64,000 nucleotides of DNA from the NCBI GenBank assembly GCA_949825065.1, contig OX463842.1, positions 5,607,723-5,671,722 on the forward strand, given 5' to 3'. A program made the position numbers and the translations under genes. Under the pieces are notes generated by a model. The model did not search any database and had not been told where the DNA came from. It saw only the letters and a program-made list of their open reading frames with translations. This document shows, piece after piece, positions 54,754 to 64,000 of this stretch. Position 1 is the first letter of the stretch, and the number at the start of each line of letters is the position of its first letter. This DNA comes from Odontocerum albicorne (lineage: Eukaryota; Arthropoda; Insecta; Trichoptera; Odontoceridae).

Positions 54754-55643
54754 CGAGGGTCATCCAGAAAGTAAAGTTACAACATTTATGTAGGATCGAA
54801 AAATGCTTGTATTTAATTGAAACTCACAGGATACTTTACAAATATATTAAACTATTTTTCAACATAAACACCGTTCAGATCGAGACATTTTTGTAGTCGG
54901 GGCACCAGCTTTTGTATGCCAGTGTCATAGACCTCCGCCGCCAGCTCTTTCAGCCACTTCTTCACAGCTTCCTCGACCTCCTGATCTTTGGAAAATTGTT
55001 GGGGTGTAGTAACACACCCACGTCTTATCTCCCGTCACGATAGAGTCCAGAAAAGCTTCTCCCTCTTGTGCAAAACGATCCAAAAATTCACGCGCGGCGG
55101 TCACGCGATTTTGACGGTGCTCCGGTGTGAGCGTTCTGGGCACCCATCTCGCACACAACTTCTTGTAACCAAGTTTTTCCAACACAATATTACTAAGGGG
55201 ACTTTGAGAAATTTCAGAAAATTCTTTGTGAAGGTTGTCAAGCGTCACACGGCGGTTATTTCGAACTTGCTTTTCAATCTTTTGCACAAATTCGTCAGAA
55301 ATCACTGCCTTGCCTCGTCGTGAGTATCAGTACGGCCTTCTCTGAACAGCCTAACCCACTTCGTGACATGTTGTCGACTCATCACATCACTACCATAAAC
55401 TTCCATGAACTTTCGATGAATATTCGGTCTTTGTTCTGCAAAGTCAAAAAACTGCGGTCAGCGGTATTGTTCTGCAAAGTCAAAAAACTGATAACCGCAC
55501 GGGTCTCGCACGGACGAGAGTTGACGGGAGCGCGCAACGACCTCTCCACCGGAAGAATTTACTGTGACTGAACAAAATGGCCGAAAAAAAAAAATCCCCC
55601 GGCCTCAGGAGCCCTTGTAACCTTAGTTTCTGGATGACCTTCG
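54754..55643 (-). mobile_element. mariner-3, complete ends, internal deletion
   Basis: 29-bp terminal inverted repeats start CGAGGGTCATCCAGAAAGTA (left) and, in reverse, CGAAGGTCATCCAGAAACTA (right), 26 of 29 matching, each bordered by TA (54752-54753 and 55644-55645). The 890-bp unit lacks the middle of the transposase gene. It lies directly beside PLE-2 copy B. Confidence 0.93.
54852..55572 (-). pseudogene. Mariner transposase with deleted catalytic centre (mariner-3)
   Basis: Minus strand: HRKFMEVYGSDVMSRQHVTK and WVRLFREGRTDTHDEARQ (first helix-turn-helix and linker), then ISDEFVQKIEKQVRNNRRVT, LSNIVLEKLGYKKLCARWVP and FLDSIVTGDKTWVCYYTP with the first catalytic Asp. A deletion then removes the two following aspartates; the tail QEVEEAVKKWLKELAAEVYD, PRLQKCLDLNGVYVEK continues in another frame to the stop at 54852-54854. 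Near the 5' end a 22-bp piece is duplicated (55433-55454 and 55469-55490). Confidence 0.92.
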
Positions 55644-55645
55644 TA

Positions 55646-55880
55646 CATATATCAAATGCTGCTCTTGTACCTATGACAGAAAAAAATATATTTTAGATAT
55701 AATTTAGTTTAACTTTACCTGACGAGGAAGACGGAGGTCTTTGAAACCAGTAATACTCGTAAACTCAAATAAAACAGTACAAAATAAAAAAAATGAGTGT
55801 TTTATTGATTTAATTAAAAATTATTAACATGACACTCACTACAAAGTGAAACAAACATATTTTCTAAGATTCAAAGAAGA
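55646..55880 (+). mobile_element. PLE-2 3' end, copy B
   Basis: CCTGACGAGGAAGACGGAGG, GAAACCAGTAATACTCGTA and AACTCAAATAAAAC, then CACTACAAAGTGAAACAAAC, parallel to 39790-40120. Includes TACTCGTA at 55754-55761, missing in copy A. Confidence 0.72.
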
Positions 55881-56515
55881 AAAAAAATATTCCAACATTA
55901 AAATTAACGATTAAAAAACGCTCAAGTAATATGAATAAACAATGACTGAAAAAATGACCTTTTTATACAATTATGGATTGAGAAGTATTTGACATTAAAA
56001 TTCTTAACTCGTGTATTCTTCGAAAATCAATAAGAAGTCCGCATCGGTGAGAGACGAATGTTAGTAGATAAAATTTATCTCCATGGTCTGGATATTTAAT
56101 AAAAATAACAGTAATACATTGTTGAAAAAACCTCGATAATTCAATTATACATAATGTGCGTCTCTACAGTAGACTGCTGCCTGGTTCAATTTATGGGCAG
56201 TTTCCGCTGCTGATTCCGTGCCGTTTGTATACGAGTTCTGTAATGGGTTTAAGAAGAATAAAGTTGTAGCGAAAAAGTCTGCCGGAGGAATTCACGCTTG
56301 GAAGGAGTAAAGAATGTGCCAGACAAATGGATTTAGGACGGCCCTTCGTAGCTGGTTCTTCGCGGTTAGTCGTAGATATTGTTCTACGCCATAACTTTTT
56401 CCTGGCGTATATTTTTTTTATAAAAAAACAAAATTAACCGGTTTATTAAAGCAATGTTTCATAAAATTGAATTTTTTTTAGAATACTTTTTTGTGCATTT
56501 TTATGACGTTGTTCA
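55881..56515. other. Spacer
   Basis: A moderately GC patch at 56160-56390 with TCTACAGTAGACTGCTG-like short inverted motifs; partly echoed at 57045-57120 (CCAGTAGAAGAATGTGCC..., GGACGGCCC...). Not recognised. Confidence 0.4.
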
Positions 56516-57046
56516 ACGAATAGGATTTCGTGATTCAGACTTATTAATGAGCAACAACATGGACCTAAAGCTCCGCAAGCAATTGGTAAAAACATATGTA
56601 TGGAGTATTTTGATGTATAGTTGCGAGACATGGTGCATAGGCGAAAGGGATCGAAAATGATTGGAGGCCTTCGATATGTGGACCTATAGACGAATTCTAA
56701 GGATTTTCTGGAAATACTACATTACAAATGACGAGGTTCTCAGCAGGATCGAAGAAACCAGGCACCTGTAATACATAATATTGGAAAGGCGTGCAGAACG
56801 GATGGGTCATGTGCTCTGACATGAAAATCTCCTGCACAATATACTGGAGGAAATTATTGAAGGATCGATTGGCAGAGGGCGTTCTCGCCGAGAGTATCTG
56901 GAGCAAATATGCCACGATATGGACTGCACCTCCTATACTGAGCTTAAGAGGATCGTTGAAGACCAAGCGGAGTGAGAGAGGAGATGCAGGGCTTTGCTGC
57001 TAACCAATCCCCAGGATTGAAACTGAAGAAGAAGAAGAATTAGCGT
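56516..57046 (+). pseudogene. LINE-E reverse transcriptase C-terminal region, copy 1
   Basis: MSNNMDLKLRKQLVKTYVWS, ILMYSCETWCIGERDRK, stop, LEAFDMWTYRRILRIFW, NDEVLSRIEETRHL, ERRAERMGHVL, stop, HENLLHNILEEIIEGSIGRG, RSRREYLEQICHDMDCTSYT. Three or more stops. The 3' end is ACTGAAGAAGAAGAAGAATT. The catalytic palm is absent. Confidence 0.85.
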
Positions 57047-57366
57047 GTCCAGTAGAAGAATGTGCCGAAAAAGGGATTTAAGACGGCCCTCGTAGCAAGC
57101 TTTACGCGGTTATGTAGATATGGTTCTTCTTAAGAACATTTTCTTCGCGGCTATTTTTTTTTCAAGAATAAACGTCATTAACTAGTATAAAGTAATGGTT
57201 ATTTTAAAGTGCAAGTTTTTTTAAGCCTGAGAGCGCTACGAGAAAAAAATATAATTGTCTATCTAGTGCTGAGATATATTTACGATTCGGACGTTCGTGA
57301 TAAATATTTATTTTAAACAACAAAAAAACAAAAAAAATATATTTGTACAACATAAATATATTTAAG
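57047..57366. other. AT-rich spacer
   Basis: Repeats the AATGTGCC...GATTTA.GACGGCCC block of 56310-56350; otherwise nothing. Confidence 0.4.
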
Positions 57367-57431
57367 AATTTGTTCTACCCTTGTATTCTAAATGAATGAT
57401 ATTCATTTAGAATACAAGGGTAGAACAAATT
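57367..57431. repeat. Perfect 31-bp inverted repeat with 3-nt loop
   Basis: Left arm 57367-57397 and right arm 57401-57431 are exact reverse complements around GAT. A further 16-bp perfect palindrome CACTGCTATAGCAGTG follows at 57437-57452. Confidence 0.97.
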
Positions 57432-57452
57432 TCTTCCACTGCTATAGCAGTG

Positions 57453-57900
57453 CGCCGATCTCTCAGGGTTAAACACTTTTTATTCATTTTTATGATATCG
57501 TTCAATAAATCAAGCATTTTACTCACTAGTCCAAGAAGGTAGAAGGTATTAAGAAAAATTATTGGATAGGATGATTTTTCATACCCTTGTGAGATAATCT
57601 GTGTGACTTTCATACATGTTTGTTGACATTTTGTTATGAACAGTCTAGAATAAATGTAAGCCGACTAAAGTGAAAGCTTAATATCTTTTAACTTTTAATT
57701 GCATTAATTTGCGTCAATAGACTTAAGTTATTTTAAGATATTATAGTATACGGATATGGCAAAAATAAATAAATAATAAAAATAATAATTACAATAGTTA
57801 AGTTATCATTACCGTGCCGTGCCGTGTAAGTTATTACAAACAAAATGAAATATCTAAACTGAAATTATGTATGTTGCATTGACTAACATGATTGCAACGC
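57453..57900. other. AT-rich spacer
   Basis: Nothing recognised; CGTGCCGTGCCGTG microrepeat at about 57813-57828. Confidence 0.4.
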
Positions 57901-57948
57901 TTTGCAATCGAATTTATTCAAATAACTGTATGTGAATTCGATTGCAAA
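57901..57948. repeat. Perfect 14-bp inverted repeat, 20-nt spacer
   Basis: TTTGCAATCGAATT (57901-57914) and AATTCGATTGCAAA (57935-57948). Flanked by homeodomain-like ATTAATTAG motifs at 57990-58030. Could be regulatory or a remnant of a DNA element. Confidence 0.9.
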
Positions 57949-58232
57949 CTCGATTAGGTTGGGCTTGCATGTGCTGATAAATTTATTAGCTGACCACATA
58001 ATTAATTAGTAGCAGACCACTTAATTAACCGGGGCGGAGGTAGAGAGGCTTCTACGGGAGAAAATTTCATAGGGGTGAACTAAACGGAGATTTGTAAATA
58101 TTACATTTCAACTTGGGAAAGGTTCAGAATGGATAAAAAAAATCGTCCAATATTTTTTCGTTATATTTTCCCTTCTGTCAACACCGAAGCCCAATGTTTA
58201 GAACACTTGTTTTGCATCTAAGCGTTCAGTAT
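57949..58232. other. Spacer
   Basis: No gene seen; GC-richer around 58030-58075. Confidence 0.35.
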
Positions 58233-58385
58233 TAGTTTTTTTTACTAATTACGTAATTCATACTAATCTTTACTATTCCTTACTAATTATTACAGATTAC
58301 TTACTAATTATTACAGATTTCTTACTGATTATTACACATTCCTGTCTCATTATTACAGATCCCTTACTAATTATTACAGATTTTT
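58233..58385. repeat. Short tandem repeat, about 22-bp unit
   Basis: TTACTAATTATTACAGATT recurs about five or six times with changes. Confidence 0.85.
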
Positions 58386-59035
58386 TAAGTAATCAAAAAA
58401 AGTATTTAACCTTAAAACGGAATATTAAATGATATATATTATAATAAAATGAAGTGTGATGATATTCACTATGAACTTTTGAGTTCAAAATTATTAGTTG
58501 AAATGAATGGGCAGAAACAAAAAACTTAAATTATGTACATCGCTGAGGTTTCGCGGAAAAAAGGCGGCGTAGAGCCATCAATGACCGGCTGTCTCATTCC
58601 CAGGACAAAGAATGTTACACAATGTCAGACCTAGTTTACAAACTGCCTGCTTACTAACAAATAACGGTGGAGCTGACCAGATACAATATATAAAAACTTT
58701 TCTCCTAGCAAATTCTATGTATGTAGCTTACTCGCACTTTTTCAATATCGTTTCTTAATGTATCATGTTTAAGTCGTTTTTAGTAACTTCATGTATGGGT
58801 GTTGTCAAAATAGTCTCTGTATCTAATTTATGAATAAAATAATAAACTAGGCAATATGCGATATTAAACAAAGATTATTGGGAAGCAATTTTAATTTATT
58901 TATGATTTCACATGACAAGTTACTGTATGAATAATTTATGAAACACAAGAGAAACAACAAAGTGAACAATGTATTATTTCAAATTGATACTCAATTCATG
59001 TAGGTCTGGGTTAAATGCCTTTGATTTGTCATGCC
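58386..59035. other. AT-rich spacer
   Basis: Nothing recognised. Confidence 0.4.
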
Positions 59036-59250
59036 CCCAGTAAACTAGGCCTGTATCTTACTGAGGAAATACGAGTATATGGACATGGAAACAAAAATCA
59101 TGCTTTTTAACGATTGTTGATCGATTCATCAATACCTCTGTCAAAAACTCTTAACAACTTTATAAGTTGTGAGACTTAATTATATGTGTACGCCATGCGA
59201 ATCAACCTTTGATGCATTTCAGATCAATCAAAAGTCCATCTCACAATGTA
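59036..59250 (+). repeat. Dispersed repeat R-2, copy B
   Basis: Aligned to 8676-8890 (same strand); includes TACGAGTA at 59070-59077. Confidence 0.55.
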
Positions 59251-59559
59251 AATATAAATAAATAAATGAAGATTTAAACTCATAAACCTTTCAAGAGCCA
59301 AAAATTATGTGGATACGTTGCGCAAAATATGTTTATAAACAATTATGGTAGATAAATTGATTTGGTATTTACGAGTTTATTGTAGAACTCCATAACTAAA
59401 TATAATGTTTTTAACAGTTTTGACAAAGCTTTTTTAAAGGAAAACAGACATATCATTTTAATTAAAGTTTTCTTTGTAAATTTTTTCCACATTAAACATA
59501 AGTGCTCAGTAATTCTATTCAATTATGGTAGAATCAGGAAAAATGACATTACCATATCT
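59251..59559. other. AT-rich spacer
   Basis: Nothing recognised. Confidence 0.35.
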
Positions 59560-59650
59560 TAGAGTATTCATCAAAAGAAGACGTAATGTTAAATATAATA
59601 AAAAACGACCATTGAGATGGTTCGGAAAGTGAACCCAAAGTATTAATAAT
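59560..59650 (+). pseudogene. Possible LINE-A fragment
   Basis: A frame gives IKRRRNVKYNKKRPLRWFGK, with the LRWFG motif of LINE-A. Very short. Confidence 0.35.
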
Positions 59651-60594
59651 ACGCGATTTATAAATCGATATCTAGCGAGTAAATCCTTATTGATGGCGAT
59701 TTTGGTCAAGTGAGGATTTGCACTATTGTGAATCGATACCACAAGATACAATTTTAATAAATGAAAAATTTAAGATTTTAATGTAAAAGAAAGTAAAATC
59801 AAATTTTACATCAAAAAATATTATTAAAACGCAGTATAAATGTATTTGTATCATTAAAATAAAAACCTAGATTGCTTTAGAAATTTTTTGAACAAAACAT
59901 TTGGGTTATGGAGTGTCAGTAGATTCAGAGAAAGTGAATAATGTTTACACGCCAATGTAAAAATAAAATAAATAAATACGAGTATTTAGAAAATTCAGAA
60001 AATATTATTGTTCCACTTTAAACATTAAAGCAACTTCTTGTTATTATTTGACATGGTAAGTTTTATTTTTGTATCAATTAACATTTGTGCCAAATACTAT
60101 AATAATCATAAAAAATACATTTTTAATGAAAACTCTAAAAAAAATATATTAAGAAGGTTGCCTTTTTTATTAAATTACGCAATAATGAGGCTCTCCCATT
60201 CGGATGCTCCTCATTCAGTTTTGCAAGTAGGTGAATAAAAAAATAAATATTTTTTCAAACCTTCCTTTCCTTTACAGTGATAGCTTTATGTTTCTTTTGT
60301 GTGTTTTAAAAGAGGAAATTTCTAATCCGGAATCCCTTCACAATAGACATCCTAGAGCTGTTGATTAAAACTTTGAAGAGTCCCGAATGTCTCAGCTGAA
60401 ATATAAATACTCAGTCAGAGACGGGGCTTTATTCTATTATGTAGTTTTTATGGGTCTGTGGGTGGGTAGAGTAGGCGGGATGCGCACTTGTAACATGAGG
60501 AATTTGCATACGAATGGATCGCGACTCTGGATACAGCCGAGTCGGCACTTCCTCAATGGCTACCGTACACGGGTGACAAACACTTGCTCTTTAG
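59651..60594. other. AT-rich spacer with GC patch 60440-60600
   Basis: An open frame at 60387-60686 crosses the GC patch (GLWVGRVGGMRTCNMRNLHT...). I recognise no domain and do not call it a gene. Confidence 0.4.
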
Positions 60595-60640
60595 CAGGGG
60601 TGGGAAAACTTTATTGCCACTATAAAATATTTTTTGCAAA
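60595..60640 (+). mobile_element. Possible hAT terminus
   Basis: CAGGGGTGGGAAAACTTTAT resembles the common hAT start CAGGGGTGGGCAAACT. No partner end seen. Confidence 0.4.
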
Positions 60641-60734
60641 AAAAAAAACATTTTTTGAATGTCTGTCAGTGTTTGAATCAATCTGAATCATCGCAGCCAT
60701 TACAAAAAAAATATTCAAAACCAATTTTTGAAAA

Positions 60735-61110
60735 CAAATCTTCTTCCTCTTGGTTTAGGTCGTATGACCTGTTTATGACGGAGGGCTATCCTGGGATGAT
60801 GACGTCTATAGCTGTCCTTACACCTTTTCGGCGACCTTCCTAGTAATCTTCTGCTGTTAGGGTTTTCAGTCTTAGCGATTCTTTCCAGTCTTACATCCTC
60901 CATGCGGTCCACATGATCCCCTTTCTGCTTCTTTCCCACCTCACTATGTCTTCAACACCATAGACAGACCTTATCGTCTCATTTCTGATCCGATCTCCAA
61001 GAGTTCTGCCTGCGATGGAGCGTAGGGTTCTCATTTCTGCCACTCTGAGAAGGTTTTTTGTCCTGTTGATATCAGCTCTCACTTCTATCCCATATGCCAT
61101 GAAAAAAATC
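60735..61110 (-). pseudogene. LINE-D C-terminal fragment, copy 2
   Basis: Minus strand: GIEVRADINRTKNLLRVAEM, RTLRSIAGRTLGDRIRNETI, RSVYGVEDIVRWERSRK, then after an 11-base deletion relative to copy 1 a new frame GDHVDRMEDVRLERIAKTEN and RRLLGRSPKRCKDS. Purine tail at 60738-60752. Approximate repeats TGAAAACAAATC / TGAAAAAAATC flank it. Confidence 0.85.
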
Positions 61111-62719
61111 AAACAAGTTAAAATAATTAAAATTAAAATAACAGGTCAATAAAAGTACTAAAATATAACTGGATTTTAAAAGTAAAAACCCTTTAGTTAC
61201 AATAAATAATCAAAATACAGAAATTTAAATGAAGCGATAAAGCAAAGGTTTATTATGTATGATTACTTATAAAGAAAATAAATAAAGGAAAATATTTAAA
61301 AAAATGGAACATTTCTAATAAAAATTAATGCGAGCATTGAAATAAAAGTAATATTTTAACTAAAGGTAGAAAAAAAAACTTGATTTCCGTCATATTATTT
61401 ATCATAAGGCCTTAAAAATGAAAGAAAAAATATATATTCGAAGATTTTCACGGCTGTTGTTAACTAATTAAAAAACGTTTTGTTTGGTTCGGTTATGTTT
61501 TTTGACTACGCTTTGAGTATAAAGATTTCAATACCCATACTTTTGAAACATTGACCATCAGTTAAGTCGACTTATCACAGAAGAAACTTCATTATTTAAG
61601 TGATGAGAAAGCCCCATACATAGCTGATATCACTTGCCAAGAAGGTTATCTAAAAGGTGGAGAAATACATAGCTGGGGTTCTACCTCCCAGGAATGATTT
61701 TTGTAAAAAAAAATACATTTGTCACCACTGATTCATCTAAAATTGTTATATTCTACGCATTATTTTTAAAACTTTTGCGTTCGAACTTCATCGTTTTCCG
61801 ACCTCTGTTCTTTAGGTTTCTGAGCCATTTCAAAACGTTCGTTGGAAACTTCTAACCATTTTGGATTTAGATATTCCTGAAAAATATATATGTATTTTCT
61901 GAAGAGAAAAGGTTTTCGTGAACAGCGTCAACGTTTATTGGTTAAAATTTGTTCAGAAATCTTAGTTTCTTTGTCTTCAAATATTTTATCTTTGCATATG
62001 TTACTTTTCGGTTTAATAAAAACCATTTTTTCAGGAAAAAAATAGTGTTCAATTTTAGGGGACATTAAATATAAAAAAAAAACTTATCACCAACAAGAAA
62101 ATTAATTAATTCATTTGTATATTACCCTTCAACTTATCTAGTTGAGTTATTAAAAAAAATTTAAAAGCATGACCGACAAAATTTTTTGTTTGTAATAATG
62201 GCACGTGTATGCAACATATGATACTACTGCAGCTAAAGACGAAACAGTACTCGCTCACGTTAAACGTGGCAGACAAACTCTTTAACTAGACTGAGGGGCG
62301 TTCGATCAAGAAATAAAATACGAGTATATAAGGATTGTCTTCCTGATTTGTTGAACTTAAGTGCAACTCCTGAGTTCGGGATTGTGGATGGGGAGATGTG
62401 TTGGTTCTCTGTCTGATGTTTCTTCTGCTGCCTTATGAGAAGCAGACTATCCGAGGGCTGTAAGCACATGGCAGCGTGATTCAGCGAATATTTAAATGTG
62501 ACTCTGCAGAAGGGTACGTGTTTCAGAATTTAGACTATTTTACTAAATTCTACCAGAATTAAGACTGTTCTACCATGAGTTCAAGCAACAACAACATCCA
62601 ATCATCAAACGTTGGTTTCATTTTAATCCACAAGAGTTAGATGTGCAGAGTTAATGGAAAAAATTTCATAAATATTTTTCTATTAACATATGAGAGAATA
62701 TTTTCATTAATATTTTTCT
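61111..62719. other. Long AT-rich spacer
   Basis: About 1.6 kb without a recognised feature. A TACGAGTA lies at 62319-62326. Confidence 0.5.
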
Positions 62720-62728
62720 ATTTACATA

Positions 62729-63053
62729 CTGGAGAGACAACATTACAAATAACGAGGTTCTCAGCAGGATCAAAGAAACCAGGCACATGACGAACACCAT
62801 ATCGGAAAGGCATGCATAATGAGGTTCATATGCTGCGACATGAAAATCTCCTGCACAATATACTGGAGGGAATGATTTAGGGATCGATTGGCAGAGGACA
62901 TCCTCGCTGGGAGTATCTGGAGCAAATATGCCGCGATATGGACTGCACCTCCTATACAGAACTCAAGAGGATCGCTGAAGACCGAGTGGAGTGAAAGAGG
63001 AGATTCAGAGCTTTGCTGCTAACCAATCCCCAGGATTGAAACTGAAGGAGAAG
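62729..63053 (+). pseudogene. LINE-E C-terminal fragment, copy 2, with target duplication
   Basis: Parallel to 56700-57046: NNEVLSRIKETRH-like, HENLLHNILEGM, then GLQSL-type end, many stops; ends ACTGAAGGAGAAG. ATTTACATA flanks it at 62720-62728 and 63054-63062. Confidence 0.8.
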
Positions 63054-63062
63054 ATTTACATA

Positions 63063-64000
63063 TATTTAAAAAAAATATGTGACGATGCCTTCGAGATCTG
63101 GTATTAGAGGCGGATAATCCGTATTCCATGGGTCGTAAGGCGCATCAACGTCTCTATTATTATCCAATTATTTAAGATAACTAAAAGACAACATGTAGAA
63201 AAATAATCCAGTTATGAGAGTCTGGAAAAACTGGTGATCACGGGTACAGTTGAGTAAAAGCGAGGAAGATGAAGGTGTTCTGTGAGATAGACGAATCAAA
63301 TAAAGGAGTAAACTAGTATCTCTTTAAGCGCTGCATTCAATGTGTTCCAAGACTGTGTCAGATGGAGAGAGGTGATGCGCCGAGTTCGAGACACACATAT
63401 GATACTCGTACATGTAGCAGAGGACTAGGCGTTTAGCATATAGCACACAATGAAGACGAGAAAGAAGAAATTATTTTTTTATGTGAATATGGTTTGATAT
63501 ACCTAATTTGTTTGGAATGCTCAATACTCGGACAAAATCAACAAAGGGTAATCTCGGCAATTTAACAGAAATCCACGACTTTTCCTTTAATTTTAATCTT
63601 GCCAACCCGCCGCGTGCTGAATGGGGTCTGCCTGCCTCACCGCGTTCCGAATAAAGACATACCACGTTAATATGACTTGATGTTTGTAATTGAAAAATGA
63701 TCCTCTTAATAGAATGCTAAGCGGATTTATGACAAACATGAAATTTAACTCAAATTAAATCGGGCGTATTCCCTTTGTGTGCTCTATGTTTTGAAATTTA
63801 AATGGTTGTCACCGTACACAGGGAAGGCTTAGTGATCCGTGCCGTGTTCAAATTGAATATTATTTGTTTTGTTTATATTTGTATAGTTATAAAACTTCCA
63901 CATTAACCGAGCCTGCGCAACCTCAATTCAGGCACTGCGCAACCTTAATTTGCAGTCTATTTAATTCGTATTTCTTATCTCAATCGTTGCCTGGTTGGTT
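63063..64000. other. Spacer
   Basis: A GC-richer piece at 63590-63660 is unexplained. TACTCGTA at 63403-63410. No gene recognised. Confidence 0.4.

Noticed and set aside
60387..60686. 99-codon plus-strand frame over a GC patch
   Set aside because: Crosses a probable hAT end and shows no family features.

Overview
This window is a stretch of animal nuclear DNA, most probably from an insect (a hemipteran is plausible, but I cannot prove it). It is very AT-rich. It contains no bacterial-style operons. It is packed with arthropod-type transposable elements: mariner DNA transposons with TA target duplications, Penelope-like elements (PLEs) with GIY-YIG endonuclease remnants, several families of endonuclease/reverse-transcriptase LINEs, hAT ends and tRNA-derived SINEs. 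I found no host protein-coding gene, tRNA or rRNA that I would defend. A 200-base run of N at 22016-22215 marks a scaffold gap, so the two sides may not be truly adjacent.

Layout. 1-9 kb: LINE fragment, mariner-1 remnant fused to a dispersed repeat (R-1), two minisatellites, R-1 again next to a nearly complete but internally deleted mariner-2, a SINE, and a short hAT element. 9-20 kb: a GC-richer island with an unexplained 77-codon frame, two PLE copies with GIY-YIG remnants, a mariner-1 fragment, a small PLE fold-back element, several minisatellites, and a LINE-B insertion with target duplications. 20-34 kb: degenerate satellite, the gap, a second mariner-2 3' half, SINE and LINE scraps, a nested PLE fold-back plus LINE-C pair, a LINE-A fragment, a mariner-1 copy carrying a 160-bp duplication, another PLE fold-back and a 22-bp satellite. 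34-48 kb: SINEs, hairpin-forming minisatellites, PLE-2 tail, an isolated tRNA-Lys primer-binding-site-like sequence, LINE-A fragments (one split by a SINE, one split by LINE-H) and a 44-bp satellite. 48-64 kb: LINE-A, D, G, B and E fragments, internally deleted mariner-3, PLE-2 tail, a perfect 31-bp palindrome, and long AT-rich spacers.

Every coding remnant is broken by stops, frameshifts, deletions or lost catalytic residues, so nothing here is likely to move by itself. Many insertions still show exact target-site duplications, which lets parts of the insertion order be read off: LINE-C beside a PLE fold-back at 25.4-26.7 kb, and LINE-H inside LINE-A at 46.1-46.4 kb.

The most unusual signal is an excess of the octamer TACGAGTA / TACTCGTA: 22 exact copies by hand count. 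In at least three cases a paralogous repeat copy lacks exactly six bases at a TA, so the octamer looks like TA + CGAG + TA inserted at a TA. The mariner-3 terminal repeat begins CGAG after its TA. I therefore suggest these are excision footprints of a mariner family; this is inference and easy to test genome-wide.
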